A stretch of DNA of 60,954 bases from Teichococcus aerophilus (GCF_014490485.1 NZ_JACTVA010000032.1:1-60954); one strand, 5' to 3'; shown: positions 17,279-28,201, counted from the first letter of the stretch. The notes: generated by a model not told the origin, from the letters alone. A program made the numbers and translations.

Positions 17279-17961
17279 GAACCGGGATGCTCCGTGCCGC
17301 CGGCGCTCTCAGGCGCGGGGCGGCAGCAATGGGTGGGCATGCCCGAGTGAGCGGAATGGCACAGGCTACGCGGCGCGGTACAGGCCATGCGGCTGTGATC
17401 CGACCTCTCTCGGCGGGCCGTTGCCCCGTTCGCCGGGGGCGGCCCTGTTGTCGCGCGCCTCGCGCGGGCCCCGTGCAGCCTGGGCGGCCGCGAATCGCGG
17501 CACCTTCAGGCGCGGGCGGGCCAGCGGACAGGCAGCGAGCCAGGCGGCGGGCCGCGACGGCCCTCACCGCCCCTCTCATGCCGATGTGCGACAACCGGTG
17601 GAGCGGGCGACGGGACTTCCAGCCTGACGGGAAACGGACCCCGCGAGACGCGGAGGCACAGCCCGGTGCCGGAGACTTCCTTCGGGCCGCCCCCGCCCGG
17701 CGCCCGCCTAACAGGGCGGAATGGCACCAGGGAAAAGGCCGGGCGGCCGCGCCCAAAACCTCCACCGGCGGCACTGACCGCCGGGGCAACTCACCATAGG
17801 CGCCGCCCGCCCCTTCCACAAGGCTGAGCCGCATTCTCATGTTACATTCAGTAAAGCCGTGATCTTGCTGATTTATCGTATAGGGTGCGCCCAACCATGG
17901 ACCCGCTGGGGGGCGGAGGACGTGGCGAGGCTTGTTGCACTGCAGAGGGGGACCCCACGCC
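17279..17961. other. Long divergent intergenic region between rne and the amidase gene
   Basis: 683 bases without a credible gene. Most of the rne-proximal 540 bases is extremely GC-rich and has many short inverted repeats, consistent with a long structured rne 5' leader; rne autoregulates through its leader in E. coli, and a similar role here is inference. The only AT-rich stretch, about 17830-17885, probably holds the promoters for both genes. A GAGGGGGA ribosome site precedes the amidase ATG. Confidence 0.4.
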
Positions 17962-19158
17962 ATGCCATTATTCCAGGGGCCTGAGGACTCGGCGGAACAG
18001 ACCACGGGGCCGAGCCGCCGCAGCTTGTTGCAGATGGCCTTCGGCATGGTCGCGGCGGGCGCCGTGCTGCCCGGCGTGGCGGAGGCCGCCGTCACCGCCG
18101 CGCGGCTGCAGGCCGTATCCGGCACCGCCCGCCTCACACTGACATTGAACTCCGACGCAACCTGGCGGCTGACCGCCAATACCCGCCCGACCCAACTGGT
18201 GCTGCACCTGCCGGGCACCGTCTGGCGCGGCGGCACCCGGCTGGGCTCCGCCGGGCTGGTGCGCGGCGCCAACTGGAACAACCGCGCCAAGCAACTGGTG
18301 CTGACCCTCGGCGGACCGGTCAGCGTCGCCCGTGCCGAGGCGGCGGGGCGGCAGCTGATCCTGGAAATCGGCCCTGGCACCCAGGCCGGCTTCGCCCGGC
18401 TGGCGCGCGGCACCATTGCCCAGGGCAATGTCGGCTCCGGCGCCCCGGCCGTCGCGGCGCGGGACCTGCCGCTGGTGGTGCTGGACCCCGGCCATGGGGG
18501 CAAGGACCCGGGCACCATCGGCGTCACCGGCACGCATGAAAAGCGCATCACCCTGGCCGCCGCCACCGAGCTGAAGCGGCAGCTGGAGGCCACCGGCCGC
18601 TGCCGCGTTGCCATGACGCGGGCGCGCGACGTGTTCATCCCGCTGAACGGCCGGGTGGAGTTCGCCCGCAAGCGGCAGGCCACCCTGTTCATCTCCCTGC
18701 ACGCGGACAGCGCCCCCGGGGCGCGCGGCGCCAGCGTCTACACCCTGTCGGACCGCGCGTCGGACAGCCTCTCCGCCGGGCTGGCGCAGCGGGAGAACCG
18801 GGCCGACCTGCGTGGCGGCCTCAGCCTGCCGCCGGTTTCGCCGGAGGTGGAGCGCATCCTGTTCAGCCTGGTGCGGCAGGAGACCCGCGCCGGGTCCGAC
18901 CGCATCGCCACCACCATGGTCCGTTCCCTGGGCGGCGAGGTGCCCTTGCTGCCCAACACCCACCGGCAGGCCGCCTTCGCCGTGCTGAAGGCGCCGGACA
19001 TCCCCAGCATCCTGGTGGAGATGGGCTTCCTGAGCGACCGGCGGGACGAAGCCGCCCTGCAACGCCCGGCCCACCGCGCGAAGGTGGCGAAGGCGCTGGC
19101 GGAAGGCATCCATGTCTGGCTGGCCCGGCAGCAGGCGTCGCTCGGCGGGCTGGGCTGA
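17962..19158 (+). CDS. N-acetylmuramoyl-L-alanine amidase (AmiC-type)
   Basis: 398 residues from the ATG at 17962. A twin-arginine-type signal (SRRSLLQMAFGMV) suggests Tat export. An AMIN domain (about 40-140) for septal or cell-wall targeting is followed by an Amidase_3 domain with zinc ligands His178 (LDPGHGGKDPG), Glu193 (HEKR) and His247 (ISLHADS), and the catalytic Glu in ILVEMGFLSD near the C terminus. It cleaves the amide between MurNAc and the stem peptide during daughter-cell separation. Neighbourhood with rne is common in alphaproteobacteria. Confidence 0.93.
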   Translation: MPLFQGPEDSAEQTTGPSRRSLLQMAFGMVAAGAVLPGVAEAAVTAARLQAVSGTARLTLTLNSDATWRLTANTRPTQLVLHLPGTVWRGGTRLGSAGLVRGANWNNRAKQLVLTLGGPVSVARAEAAGRQLILEIGPGTQAGFARLARGTIAQGNVGSGAPAVAARDLPLVVLDPGHGGKDPGTIGVTGTHEKRITLAAATELKRQLEATGRCRVAMTRARDVFIPLNGRVEFARKRQATLFISLHADSAPGARGASVYTLSDRASDSLSAGLAQRENRADLRGGLSLPPVSPEVERILFSLVRQETRAGSDRIATTMVRSLGGEVPLLPNTHRQAAFAVLKAPDIPSILVEMGFLSDRRDEAALQRPAHRAKVAKALAEGIHVWLARQQASLGGLG

Positions 19159-19175
19159 AGGCGGCGGGGGATAAG

Positions 19176-19512
19176 GGTGGGGGAGAGAACTTCCCCAAAC
19201 CCCCACCTTTTTTCTTCGAGTTGGGGGTTTGGCGGTGGGGTCGACGGATGCGGGTTTTGCGGAAGCCTGAGAGCCGCGGAAGCAACGACCTAAATGCCGA
19301 CGATGTCAGGCGGCCGCCGATTTAGCGGGCAAAGCTCGTTGTAACCCTCGCCTTGCGCAAGGCTCACGCGAACGTCGTAGAGTAATTAGGTCGCTTGCAG
19401 AGCCCTGCTCGCCAAGTGCCCGCCAGATATCAAGGGCCTACGCCCCCGATCCTCACAACCAGAAATTCGGAAAAAGAAAAGAAGGGGGCCTGGGGGAATT
19501 CCTTCCCCCAGC
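19176..19512. terminator. Paired convergent terminator cassette 1 (amidase/secA)
   Basis: The 364-base gap between the amidase and secA ends has no gene. Left hairpin: GGTGGGGG (19176-19183) pairs with CCCCCACC (19200-19207), followed by a run of seven T. Right hairpin, for secA: CTGGGGGAA (19490-19498) pairs with TTCCCCCAG (19503-19511), with an A-rich tract at 19469-19482 that reads as a T-run on the minus strand. Between them, AGCAACGACCTAAAT (from 19281) and AATTAGGTCGCTTGC (to about 19398) form a further imperfect inverted repeat. Confidence 0.75.
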
Positions 19513-19522
19513 CTTCACACCC

Positions 19523-22264
<2,742 letters not shown>

Positions 22265-22461
22265 GGTGCTTCGAGTCTCTCCGAGAGCGCCCCCAACCCC
22301 TTCCCCGGTGGTGCGAGTGATATCCAGGGCGCGCCGGGCCTTGGATAAGGTCCCGCCGACATCCATCGACCCATGGGGGCGGGCTACAGGCTGCGTCACG
22401 CGCACAGATAGGGGTGAGGCAGGCCAGGGTCAACGAAGCGTGGCGAATGGGGGGAGAGGCA

Positions 22462-22505
22462 TTGACTTTTTTCTTATTATAGGAATATAATCCATATCAG
22501 GAGGT
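22462..22505 (+). promoter_or_regulatory. Strong sigma70-type promoter with palindrome over the -10, plus consensus ribosome site
   Basis: TTGACT (22462-22467) and TATAAT (22486-22491) are separated by 18 bases, a near-consensus sigma70 promoter that is unusual in this GC-rich genome. The -10 forms one arm of the perfect inverted repeat ATTATA-GGAA-TATAAT (22476-22491), a plausible operator for a repressor. A full AGGAGGT Shine-Dalgarno (22499-22505) precedes the ATG at 22511 by 5 bases. Confidence 0.7.
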
Positions 22506-22510
22506 GCCCT

Positions 22511-23380
22511 ATGACACTTGTTCCTGTAACGGAAGCCAGTTTGAAGCGCGCCATGCGGGACCCGCGCTATTGGCAGGCCGGCCACCCCGAGCGGAATGAC
22601 TATGTCAGGTGGGTTACCGGCGGTTGGGACAGCCTGGGTGCCGCCGCGCCCGGGGGCCGGATGAGTCAAGGCATGGTGTTCGTCCGCGCCTATGAACGGA
22701 CGCGCGGCGGCAAGTCCCACCATGTTTCGGCCCATCAGCGTGGCACCGTGTCCGGTCGAGGTGGCGTCCAATTGGCCATGTCGGGCGCGGACCCTGTCTT
22801 TGGCGGCTCAGTGCTGGGTCAGAGGCCATTATTGTTGGGGCCACCGATAGGCACCCGGCCCGCCCTGCCACGCCCGCCGGTGCGGAGCATCCCCGCCCGC
22901 CCTGGAGTCCGTGCCGATACGCGGCGCGGCAGCCTTGGTGCGCGCGGGTGGTACAATACGATCCCGGAGCAGCCCGGCGAAGGTGAAGCCGCTGATGCAG
23001 GCAAGGATGCCGCATCCACCGAGCCGTTGCTGCCCTCACCGCCGACGGTCGAGGAACTGGCGGCGCAGACACCGCGCATTCCACGCCGGGGGCGCATTAA
23101 AAATCCAGCCACCGAGCATACGCCCCAGTATGACCGGGGCGGCGGGGTTACCCAGCGTGATGCCGATCTGCAGGCATTGCGACCTGGTCCCGGCCGGCCC
23201 GATCCTCGTAGGCCTGAGGTGATATCCCACCCATTGCCTGATGGCCGAACAGCTGTGATCCGTAGGGCAACACGCCGGCAGGAGGATATCACGCTCGAGA
23301 TTCAGGACCATGCGGCGCGCGAAGCTGGCCGAAATCCCGCAGTAGCAACGCACAAATTCCGTTATGGAGTGACACCTTGA
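22511..23380 (+). CDS. Candidate polymorphic-toxin-like protein
   Basis: 289 residues, no signal peptide or membrane segment. The N-terminal 80 residues are basic and include RAYERTRGGKSHHVSAHQR; residues about 100-205 are a Pro/Arg-rich, probably disordered linker; the last 85 residues form a compact module beginning near YDRGGGVTQRDADLQAL, with LPDGRTAVIRR and ITLEIQDHA, ending HKFRYG. This layout and the C-terminal GRT-x-VIR and LEIQ pattern recall, from memory and unverified, the short C-terminal domains of polymorphic toxins. Its stop overlaps the next start (TGATG), and two paralogous genes follow. GC is lower than the flanks. Toxic activity is inference; a structural or regulatory role is not excluded. 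Confidence 0.55.
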   Translation: MTLVPVTEASLKRAMRDPRYWQAGHPERNDYVRWVTGGWDSLGAAAPGGRMSQGMVFVRAYERTRGGKSHHVSAHQRGTVSGRGGVQLAMSGADPVFGGSVLGQRPLLLGPPIGTRPALPRPPVRSIPARPGVRADTRRGSLGARGWYNTIPEQPGEGEAADAGKDAASTEPLLPSPPTVEELAAQTPRIPRRGRIKNPATEHTPQYDRGGGVTQRDADLQALRPGPGRPDPRRPEVISHPLPDGRTAVIRRATRRQEDITLEIQDHAAREAGRNPAVATHKFRYGVTP

Positions 23381-23988
23381 TGGCCCAGCTTCCCAGTTAT
23401 TGCGATGAACAGCACTTGCCCCAGCATGTCCAACGCGCTGGCGAGGCGGACGAGGAACGCCGTCTGGGCCAGTTGGCCTGGGAAATGGTGGAAATCTGGA
23501 CGTCTCCCCCGCCGATCAATGCGACGGAGACCGGCTTCTCCGCGGAGTGGCTGCGCCATAAGGGCTGGCAGGTCGCGCACATGGAAGATCCTATGAAAAG
23601 CGAGGAACGCGCCGGCCTGTTCGCCGCTCTGTCGGCACGTGGCCATCAGCAGCTTCTGCTGACCGGCGTTTCTCCCGATCTCCAGGAGTTGACGGCCGTC
23701 TGGAGCATGCCGCTGGAGGAACGCCCGATGGATGGCATTCTGGCGCTTTATCCTTACTCACCGACCATCGTCTTCACACCGGAGCGGGACTTCGCGCTGC
23801 TGATGGACGGCGAGAACATCGCGACCCTCGCCGCGCCACCGGCTTTCCTGCGCGAGGCACTCGGCGACCTCGCCCAGGCCGAACGCTACTTTATCGAGGA
23901 AGTGGTGGAGGAATACGAGGAATCGGAGAGGGGTCGCACCTTCATCCGGGCGTTCCTGTCGCGCTACGCCGAATTCAAGGCGTCATAG
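23380..23988 (+). CDS. Immunity-like protein, copy 1
   Basis: 202 residues, acidic, no signal peptide or membrane helix. The ATG shares its A with the TGA of the toxin-like gene, so translation is coupled. It is a paralogue of the protein at 24048: both share RRL-x3-AWE-x2-E(I/V)W near the start, ARGH about 50 residues on, AVW-x-(L/M)P, and F-x-x-ERDF followed by DG at matching spacing. I do not recognise the family. Position, coupling and the pairing with a basic partner suggest a cognate immunity protein, which is inference. Confidence 0.6.
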   Translation: MAQLPSYCDEQHLPQHVQRAGEADEERRLGQLAWEMVEIWTSPPPINATETGFSAEWLRHKGWQVAHMEDPMKSEERAGLFAALSARGHQQLLLTGVSPDLQELTAVWSMPLEERPMDGILALYPYSPTIVFTPERDFALLMDGENIATLAAPPAFLREALGDLAQAERYFIEEVVEEYEESERGRTFIRAFLSRYAEFKAS

Positions 23989-24000
23989 GCGGCACGGCTG

Positions 24001-24023
24001 TCCCGGCACCCCCTGTGCCGGGA
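24001..24023 (+). promoter_or_regulatory. Hairpin between the two paralogues
   Basis: TCCCGGCAC (24001-24009) and GTGCCGGGA (24015-24023) form a perfect 9-bp stem with a 5-base loop in the 59-base gap. With no T-run it is more likely a processing or attenuating element, setting relative levels of the two proteins, than a full terminator. Confidence 0.4.
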
Positions 24024-24047
24024 ACGCCTCTAGAAGGTTCCCTGGCT

Positions 24048-24698
24048 ATGAATGAGACTCTGCCCCGCACCGACTTCGACGGCTTGAAGAATGATTCTAC
24101 CATTCTCCTCGCTGGTACAGAGGACGAACAGCGCCGCCTCAGTCTGATAGCTTGGGAGGCCATGGAAGTCTGGGGTCCGCCCGGGAGAGAAGCCTGGACC
24201 CGCATTTCTTCCAAATGGTTGGCTGAGAACCGCTGGCGGGTCGGCCTTGGCGGCTACGTCATCCCCCACAATGCGCTTTCGATCGAGCAAGCTATCCGTG
24301 CCCGTGGGCACCGAAGTATCCTGGCCACACAGGTGGATGGCCGGTTGCTTCGCCCCTCTGCCGTTTGGCGCCTGCCGGTCGATCTGGCCGATATGGACCA
24401 TGTACGACAAAATCATTTCGGAGCCGCAGTCCTGTTCTTTACGGAAGAGCGCGATTTCCTGATCCATTGCGACGGAGACGAGTCTACCGCCTATGCCGGC
24501 CCGCCTGACTTTGTAAATGCCGCCATGCAGTCCTGGCTGGGACCCGACCCGGAGAAGCCGGACCTCCTGCCCGCGCCCAGCATTCAGGCCGCAACCGAGA
24601 ATATGTTGGAAACCATGCGAGAAACCCTTTCCGGCTCGGAGGGAGGGCAGTTTCAAGCAGCCGAGTTCGAGCGCCACCATCGCCCGTTCCTGGCCTGA
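24048..24698 (+). CDS. Immunity-like protein, copy 2 (diverged paralogue)
   Basis: 216 residues from the ATG at 24048, preceded by AGAAGG at 10 bases. It is paralogous to the product of 23380 but clearly diverged: RRLSLIAWEAMEVWG, IRARGHRSIL, PSAVWRLP and FFTEERDFLIHCDGD correspond to RRLGQLAWEMVEIWT, LSARGHQQLL, LTAVWSMP and VFTPERDFALLMDGE. The C-terminal 50 residues have no counterpart. Lower GC than the chromosome (one 60-base line I counted was 55%). A second immunity allele or a retained orphan immunity gene is the best guess. Confidence 0.6.
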   Translation: MNETLPRTDFDGLKNDSTILLAGTEDEQRRLSLIAWEAMEVWGPPGREAWTRISSKWLAENRWRVGLGGYVIPHNALSIEQAIRARGHRSILATQVDGRLLRPSAVWRLPVDLADMDHVRQNHFGAAVLFFTEERDFLIHCDGDESTAYAGPPDFVNAAMQSWLGPDPEKPDLLPAPSIQAATENMLETMRETLSGSEGGQFQAAEFERHHRPFLA

Positions 24699-24723
24699 CG
24701 GCACGCCCGGTCCTCACTACTTG

Positions 24724-24746
24724 CCCCGGCTACCACGATGCCGGGG
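24724..24746 (+). terminator. Hairpin closing the accessory island
   Basis: CCCCGGC (24724-24730) and GCCGGGG (24740-24746) with a 9-base loop, 26 bases after the last stop of the island and before ppiC. No T-run, so modest confidence as a terminator. Confidence 0.45.
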
Positions 24747-24828
24747 CGGACCATCCGGCCTTCCCTAGCGCCGAATTGCCCTTGGGCCAGCCCTGCGCCA
24801 TCTTGCGGCTCCCCCGCCGCGAAGGCAC

Positions 24829-25794
24829 ATGCCCGTTATGCGCTCATCCGCCCTCCTCCTCCCGTTCCTCCTTCTGGCCACGCCCGGCCTGGCCCAGGCT
24901 CCGGCCCAGCCGCCCGCGGCGACGCCGGCCCCCGCCACGCCCGGTACGCCAGCCCCGGCCACCGCCCAGCCGGCCGAGGCCGATCCGGTGGTGGCGCGCG
25001 TCGATGGCGCCGAGATCCGCCGCAGCGACGTCACGGCCACCATCGCCCAGTTGCCGCCGGAGCTGCGCGCGGCGCCGGAGGCCATGCTGTTCCCGTTGGT
25101 GGTGGACCAGTTGGTGACGCAGCAGGCGCTGGTCGCCGCCGCCCGCGCCCAGAAGCTGAACGAGGACCCGGAGGTGCAGGCCCGCATCCGCCGCGCCGAG
25201 GACCAGGAATTGCAGCAGGCGCTGCTGCGGCGTGAGATCGCGCCCCTGCTGACCGAGGAAGCGCTGCGCGCCCGCTACCAGCGCGACATCGCCGGCAAGC
25301 CGGGCGAGGAGGAAATCCACGCCCGCCACATCCTGGTCGCCAGCGAGGACGAGGCGAAGAAGGTGCTGGCCGAGGTGCGCCGCCCGGGCGCCGACTTCGC
25401 CGCCATCGCCCGCACCCGCTCCACTGGCCCCGGCACCGAGCAGGGCGGCGATCTGGGCTTCTTCAAGAAGGGCGACATGGTGCCCGAGTTCGCCGAGGCC
25501 GCCTTCGCCCTGCAGACCGGCCAGATCAGCGAGCCGGTGCGCAGCGCCTTCGGCTGGCACGTGATCAAGGTGGAGGAGCGCCGCACCGCCGCCGCGCCGA
25601 CCTTCGAGGAAAGCGCCGAGCAGCTGCGCCAGGCAGCGTTCGAGGAAGCGGTGAACGCCACCGTCACCCGCATCTCCGCCGCCGCGAAGGTGGAGCGCTT
25701 CAACGAGGACGGCAGCCCGCGGGCCGCCGCCCCGGCGCCGTCCCTGCTGGATGGCGCATCGCCGCCGCCGGCGCAGCCTAACCAGCGCCGCTGA
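24829..25794 (+). CDS. Parvulin-type peptidyl-prolyl isomerase (PpiC/SurA-like)
   Basis: 321 residues. A signal peptide (SSALLLPFLLLATPGLAQA) and a Pro/Ala/Thr-rich spacer lead to a SurA_N-like helical region (about 55-150) and a parvulin PPIase domain (about 155-250) with EEIHARHILVASEDEAKKVL, the core GGDLGFFKKGDMVPEF and the closing GWHVIKVEERR. It is a periplasmic folding factor for exported and outer-membrane proteins. ATG codons at 24829 and 24838 are both possible starts. A ppiC-argJ pair next to secA is a common alphaproteobacterial order. Confidence 0.92.
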   Translation: MPVMRSSALLLPFLLLATPGLAQAPAQPPAATPAPATPGTPAPATAQPAEADPVVARVDGAEIRRSDVTATIAQLPPELRAAPEAMLFPLVVDQLVTQQALVAAARAQKLNEDPEVQARIRRAEDQELQQALLRREIAPLLTEEALRARYQRDIAGKPGEEEIHARHILVASEDEAKKVLAEVRRPGADFAAIARTRSTGPGTEQGGDLGFFKKGDMVPEFAEAAFALQTGQISEPVRSAFGWHVIKVEERRTAAAPTFEESAEQLRQAAFEEAVNATVTRISAAAKVERFNEDGSPRAAAPAPSLLDGASPPPAQPNQRR

Positions 25795-25802
25795 GCAACC
25801 AG

Positions 25803-25836
25803 GGCGGGGGCCTCGACGGGCCCCCGCCTTTTCTTT
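25803..25836 (+). terminator. Rho-independent terminator after ppiC
   Basis: GGCGGGGGCC (25803-25812) pairs perfectly with GGCCCCCGCC (25819-25828), followed directly by TTTTCTTT. A textbook intrinsic terminator 9 bases after the stop, so argJ needs its own promoter within the next 58 bases or some read-through. Confidence 0.85.
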
Positions 25837-25893
25837 ATGCGCTGTCCCCCTCGGGGGCCTCCCGCCTCCGCTTCGATCTGAGGACTATGGCCC

Positions 25894-27132
25894 ATGGCCG
25901 GTAAGGACCTGCCCGTCTCCCCCCTCGCCATCGCGCTGCCGCCGGTGCCGCCGATCGCCGGTGTGCGCCTTGGCGTCGCCGCCGCCGGCATCCGCTACAA
26001 GGGGCGCGCGGACCTGACGGTGATGGAATTCGCCCCAGGCACCACCGTCGCCGGCGTGTTCACCCGCAACAAGTGCCCCGGCGCGCCGATCGACTGGTGC
26101 CGCGCGGCGCTGAAGGGCGGCAAGGCGCGTGCCCTGGTGGTGAATGCCGGCAACGCCAACGTCTTCACCGGCAAGCTGGGCCGTGATGCCGTGCAGGCCA
26201 CCGCCGCCGCCGCCGCCGAGCTGGTCGGGTGCAAGGCGAAGGAGGTGTTCCTGGCCTCGACCGGCGTGATCGGGGAGCCGCTGCCGCATGAAAAGCTGAC
26301 GGCCGCCCTGCCCGCCCTGCACGCCAAGCTAACCGACAATGCCTGGGCCGATGCCGCCCGCGGCATCATGACCACCGACACCTTCCCCAAGGCCTGCGTC
26401 CGCACGGCAATGATCGGCGATACGGAAGTCACCATCGCCGGCATCGCTAAGGGCAGCGGCATGGTGGCGCCGGACATGGCGACGATGCTGTGCTTCATCG
26501 CCACCGATGCCAAGATCCCGGCGGCGGCGCTGCAGGCCGCGCTGGCCAAGGGCACCGACGCCAGCTTCAACCGCACCACGGTGGATTCCGACACCTCGAC
26601 CAGCGACACGGTGCTGGTGTTTGCCACCGGCCAGGCCAAGCACCCCCGCGTGCCGGCCGAGGGCGGGCCGATGCTGCGCGGCTTCGTCAAGGCGCTGCAC
26701 GAGTTGCTGCTGGACCTGGCGCTGCAGGTGGTGCGGGATGGCGAGGGCGCGCAGAAATTCATCCGCATCGACGTGACGGGCGCGACCACCACGCGCTCGG
26801 CGCAGAAGATCGCCATGGCCATCGCCAACTCGCCGCTGGTCAAGACCGCCATCGCGGGCGAGGACGCGAACTGGGGCCGCATCGTCATGGCCGTAGGCAA
26901 GGCGGGCGAGCCGGCGGACCGGGACAAGCTCTCGGTCGCCGTCGGCGGCACCTGGATGGCGAAGGATGGCGGCGTCGTGCCGGGCTATGACGAGACACCG
27001 GTCGTCGCCCACATGAAGGGCAAGGAGATCGAGATCACCGTCGATATCGGTCTCGGCAAGGGCAAGGGCACTGCCTGGACCTGCGACCTGACGCACGGCT
27101 ACATCGACATCAACGGCAGCTATCGCAGCTGA
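25894..27132 (+). CDS. argJ: Bifunctional ornithine acetyltransferase/N-acetylglutamate synthase
   Basis: 412 residues, full length for ArgJ. The autocleavage site is intact in KGSGMVAPDMATMLCF, with Thr197 as the nucleophile that starts the beta chain. The N-terminal NAGNANVFTG and the C-terminal EDANWGRIVMAVGKAGE are family signatures. It moves the acetyl group from N-acetylornithine to glutamate in the cyclic arginine pathway. No other arg gene lies in the window. Confidence 0.97.
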   Translation: MAGKDLPVSPLAIALPPVPPIAGVRLGVAAAGIRYKGRADLTVMEFAPGTTVAGVFTRNKCPGAPIDWCRAALKGGKARALVVNAGNANVFTGKLGRDAVQATAAAAAELVGCKAKEVFLASTGVIGEPLPHEKLTAALPALHAKLTDNAWADAARGIMTTDTFPKACVRTAMIGDTEVTIAGIAKGSGMVAPDMATMLCFIATDAKIPAAALQAALAKGTDASFNRTTVDSDTSTSDTVLVFATGQAKHPRVPAEGGPMLRGFVKALHELLLDLALQVVRDGEGAQKFIRIDVTGATTTRSAQKIAMAIANSPLVKTAIAGEDANWGRIVMAVGKAGEPADRDKLSVAVGGTWMAKDGGVVPGYDETPVVAHMKGKEIEITVDIGLGKGKGTAWTCDLTHGYIDINGSYRS

Positions 27133-27140
27133 AAATGGCC

Positions 27141-27177
27141 GCGGGGAGCATCGGCTGTACCAGCCGATGCTCCCCGC
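27141..27177 (+). terminator. Hairpin terminator after argJ
   Basis: A perfect 17-bp stem (27141-27157 with 27161-27177) around the 3-base loop TAC, beginning GCGGGGAGCATCGGCTG, 8 bases past the argJ stop. Only AATTT follows, so termination may rely on the stem's strength. Confidence 0.75.
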
Positions 27178-27240
27178 AATTTCAGGATCTTTGCCCCGCG
27201 CCTGGCGGCGAAAATTCCTTCAAGCATGATGCGCTCACAT

Positions 27241-27327
27241 TCGTTCACGCACCACGCTCCAGGCCTCTGTTGGGCCGCGTAATTCAGGCTCTTCGGTGAT
27301 CCCGCCTCAAGCCATCACGCTCTAGCG
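27241..27327. repeat. Dispersed intergenic repeat, copy A
   Basis: About 85 bases that align without large gaps to 28213-28304: both contain CACGCTCCAGGCCT, GGCC-x-CG, a CGGTGA-x-x-CC segment and ATCACGC near the end. The identity looks like roughly three-quarters by eye. The two copies are direct repeats bracketing the DUF378 gene and the 67-residue gene. Confidence 0.6.
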
Positions 27328-27537
27328 GTGGACGTGGGTGTCGCCCGACATCGCGCGGCTCAGCGGCACCAACTGCCACAGGGCAGACAGGCCGACCAGG
27401 ACGTAGACGAGGCGCGACAGGCCGCTGCCGGCCCCGAACAGGGCGGCGACCAGGTCGAACTGGAAGAGGCCGACGAGCCCCCAGTTCAGTCCGCCGACGA
27501 TCAGCAGAATCAGTGTGATGATATTGATGGCCTTCAT
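27322..27537 (-). CDS. DUF378 family small membrane protein
   Basis: 71 residues. Two hydrophobic segments (INIITLILLIVGGLNWGLVG and LSRLVYVLVGLSALWQL) flank the family hallmark NWGLVGLFQFDLVAALFG. It is a small inner-membrane protein found across bacteria with no known function. It ends in a His-containing tail. The downstream end abuts a dispersed repeat and the gene stands alone. Confidence 0.85.
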   Translation of the reverse strand: MKAINIITLILLIVGGLNWGLVGLFQFDLVAALFGAGSGLSRLVYVLVGLSALWQLVPLSRAMSGDTHVHR

Positions 27538-27957
27538 GGCGAGCTTCTCTCGGAATGAGTGGGCCAGCAGGCGCTGGATAGTGGCTGAACCCGCGCTGGG
27601 CCATCGAGTTCCAAATTAATCGAAACATGCGGCAATACTGATCCGCAGTGTCGCCCGGATGCGACAGAATAACCCCGCAACGCGCAAGTCTCTCAGGGTT
27701 TCCCCGCCCGGATCACATCATTTCAGGAACCGGGCGCGGGCATCGTTTCCCATCTGTCCCAAGCATGACTTGGCCCGATGGCGAAGCTGGCACGGCCATT
27801 CTGGCAAAGAGGCTGTGAAGCGCCGCGGAACTTAGCAGCCAGGAGCGTGGCTTTTATCGCCGCGCTTTTCATGACCTGAGCGCTATCGAAATATTTCCTT
27901 CGCGATCGCCTGCCATGATAGCGTCATCTTCCCCCCCCGTCGGAACAGGTAGGACCG
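27538..27957. other. Intergenic stretch without a gene
   Basis: 420 bases between two tiny genes. It holds a short hairpin TGTCGC/GCGACA near 27647 and the presumed promoters of the flanking genes, including an AT-rich patch (GAAATATTTCC near 27888) upstream of the gene at 27958. I see no RNA gene or coding frame with convincing codon use. Confidence 0.4.
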
Positions 27958-28161
27958 ATGCATTGCCAGCTGAGATGGACGAGCCGCAACGGCGCCCTGC
28001 GCGGCGAGCGCCATATCTTCGACGCCTATGAGGACGCGATGACCGAAGTCGCTTCCGCCGTTCCCCGGCTTGACCAGGGCGATGTGCTGGAGCTGACCTC
28101 GAATGGTAAGGTGATGCTGAGTCTCAGGTGCGAAAAGGCCCCCGCCCGCACCGACGCCTGA
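27958..28161 (+). CDS. Small protein of unknown function
   Basis: 67 residues beginning MHCQLRWTSRNGALRGERHI, with a mixed helical middle (DAYEDAMTEVASAVPRLDQG) and a strand-like end (DVLELTSNGKVMLSLRCEK). No signal peptide. A purine-rich GGAACAGGTAGGA precedes the ATG. Its composition resembles a real small cytosolic protein, but I do not recognise a family and it could be spurious. Confidence 0.45.
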   Translation: MHCQLRWTSRNGALRGERHIFDAYEDAMTEVASAVPRLDQGDVLELTSNGKVMLSLRCEKAPARTDA

Positions 28162-28201
28162 AGCCCGCCGACCATTCCCGCCTGAACCGCACCTGAAGCG
28201 T

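Noticed and set aside
13769-17350. A 1193-codon open frame on the plus strand opposite rne
   Set aside because: It is the antisense shadow of rne: low-complexity Gly/Arg/His/Leu-rich translation, no domain, while the minus strand has all RNase E motifs.
27788-27806. Possible sigma54 promoter (TGGCAC followed by CTGGCA)
   Set aside because: The second element does not give the invariant GC of TTGC at the required spacing, and no enhancer-binding protein gene is nearby.
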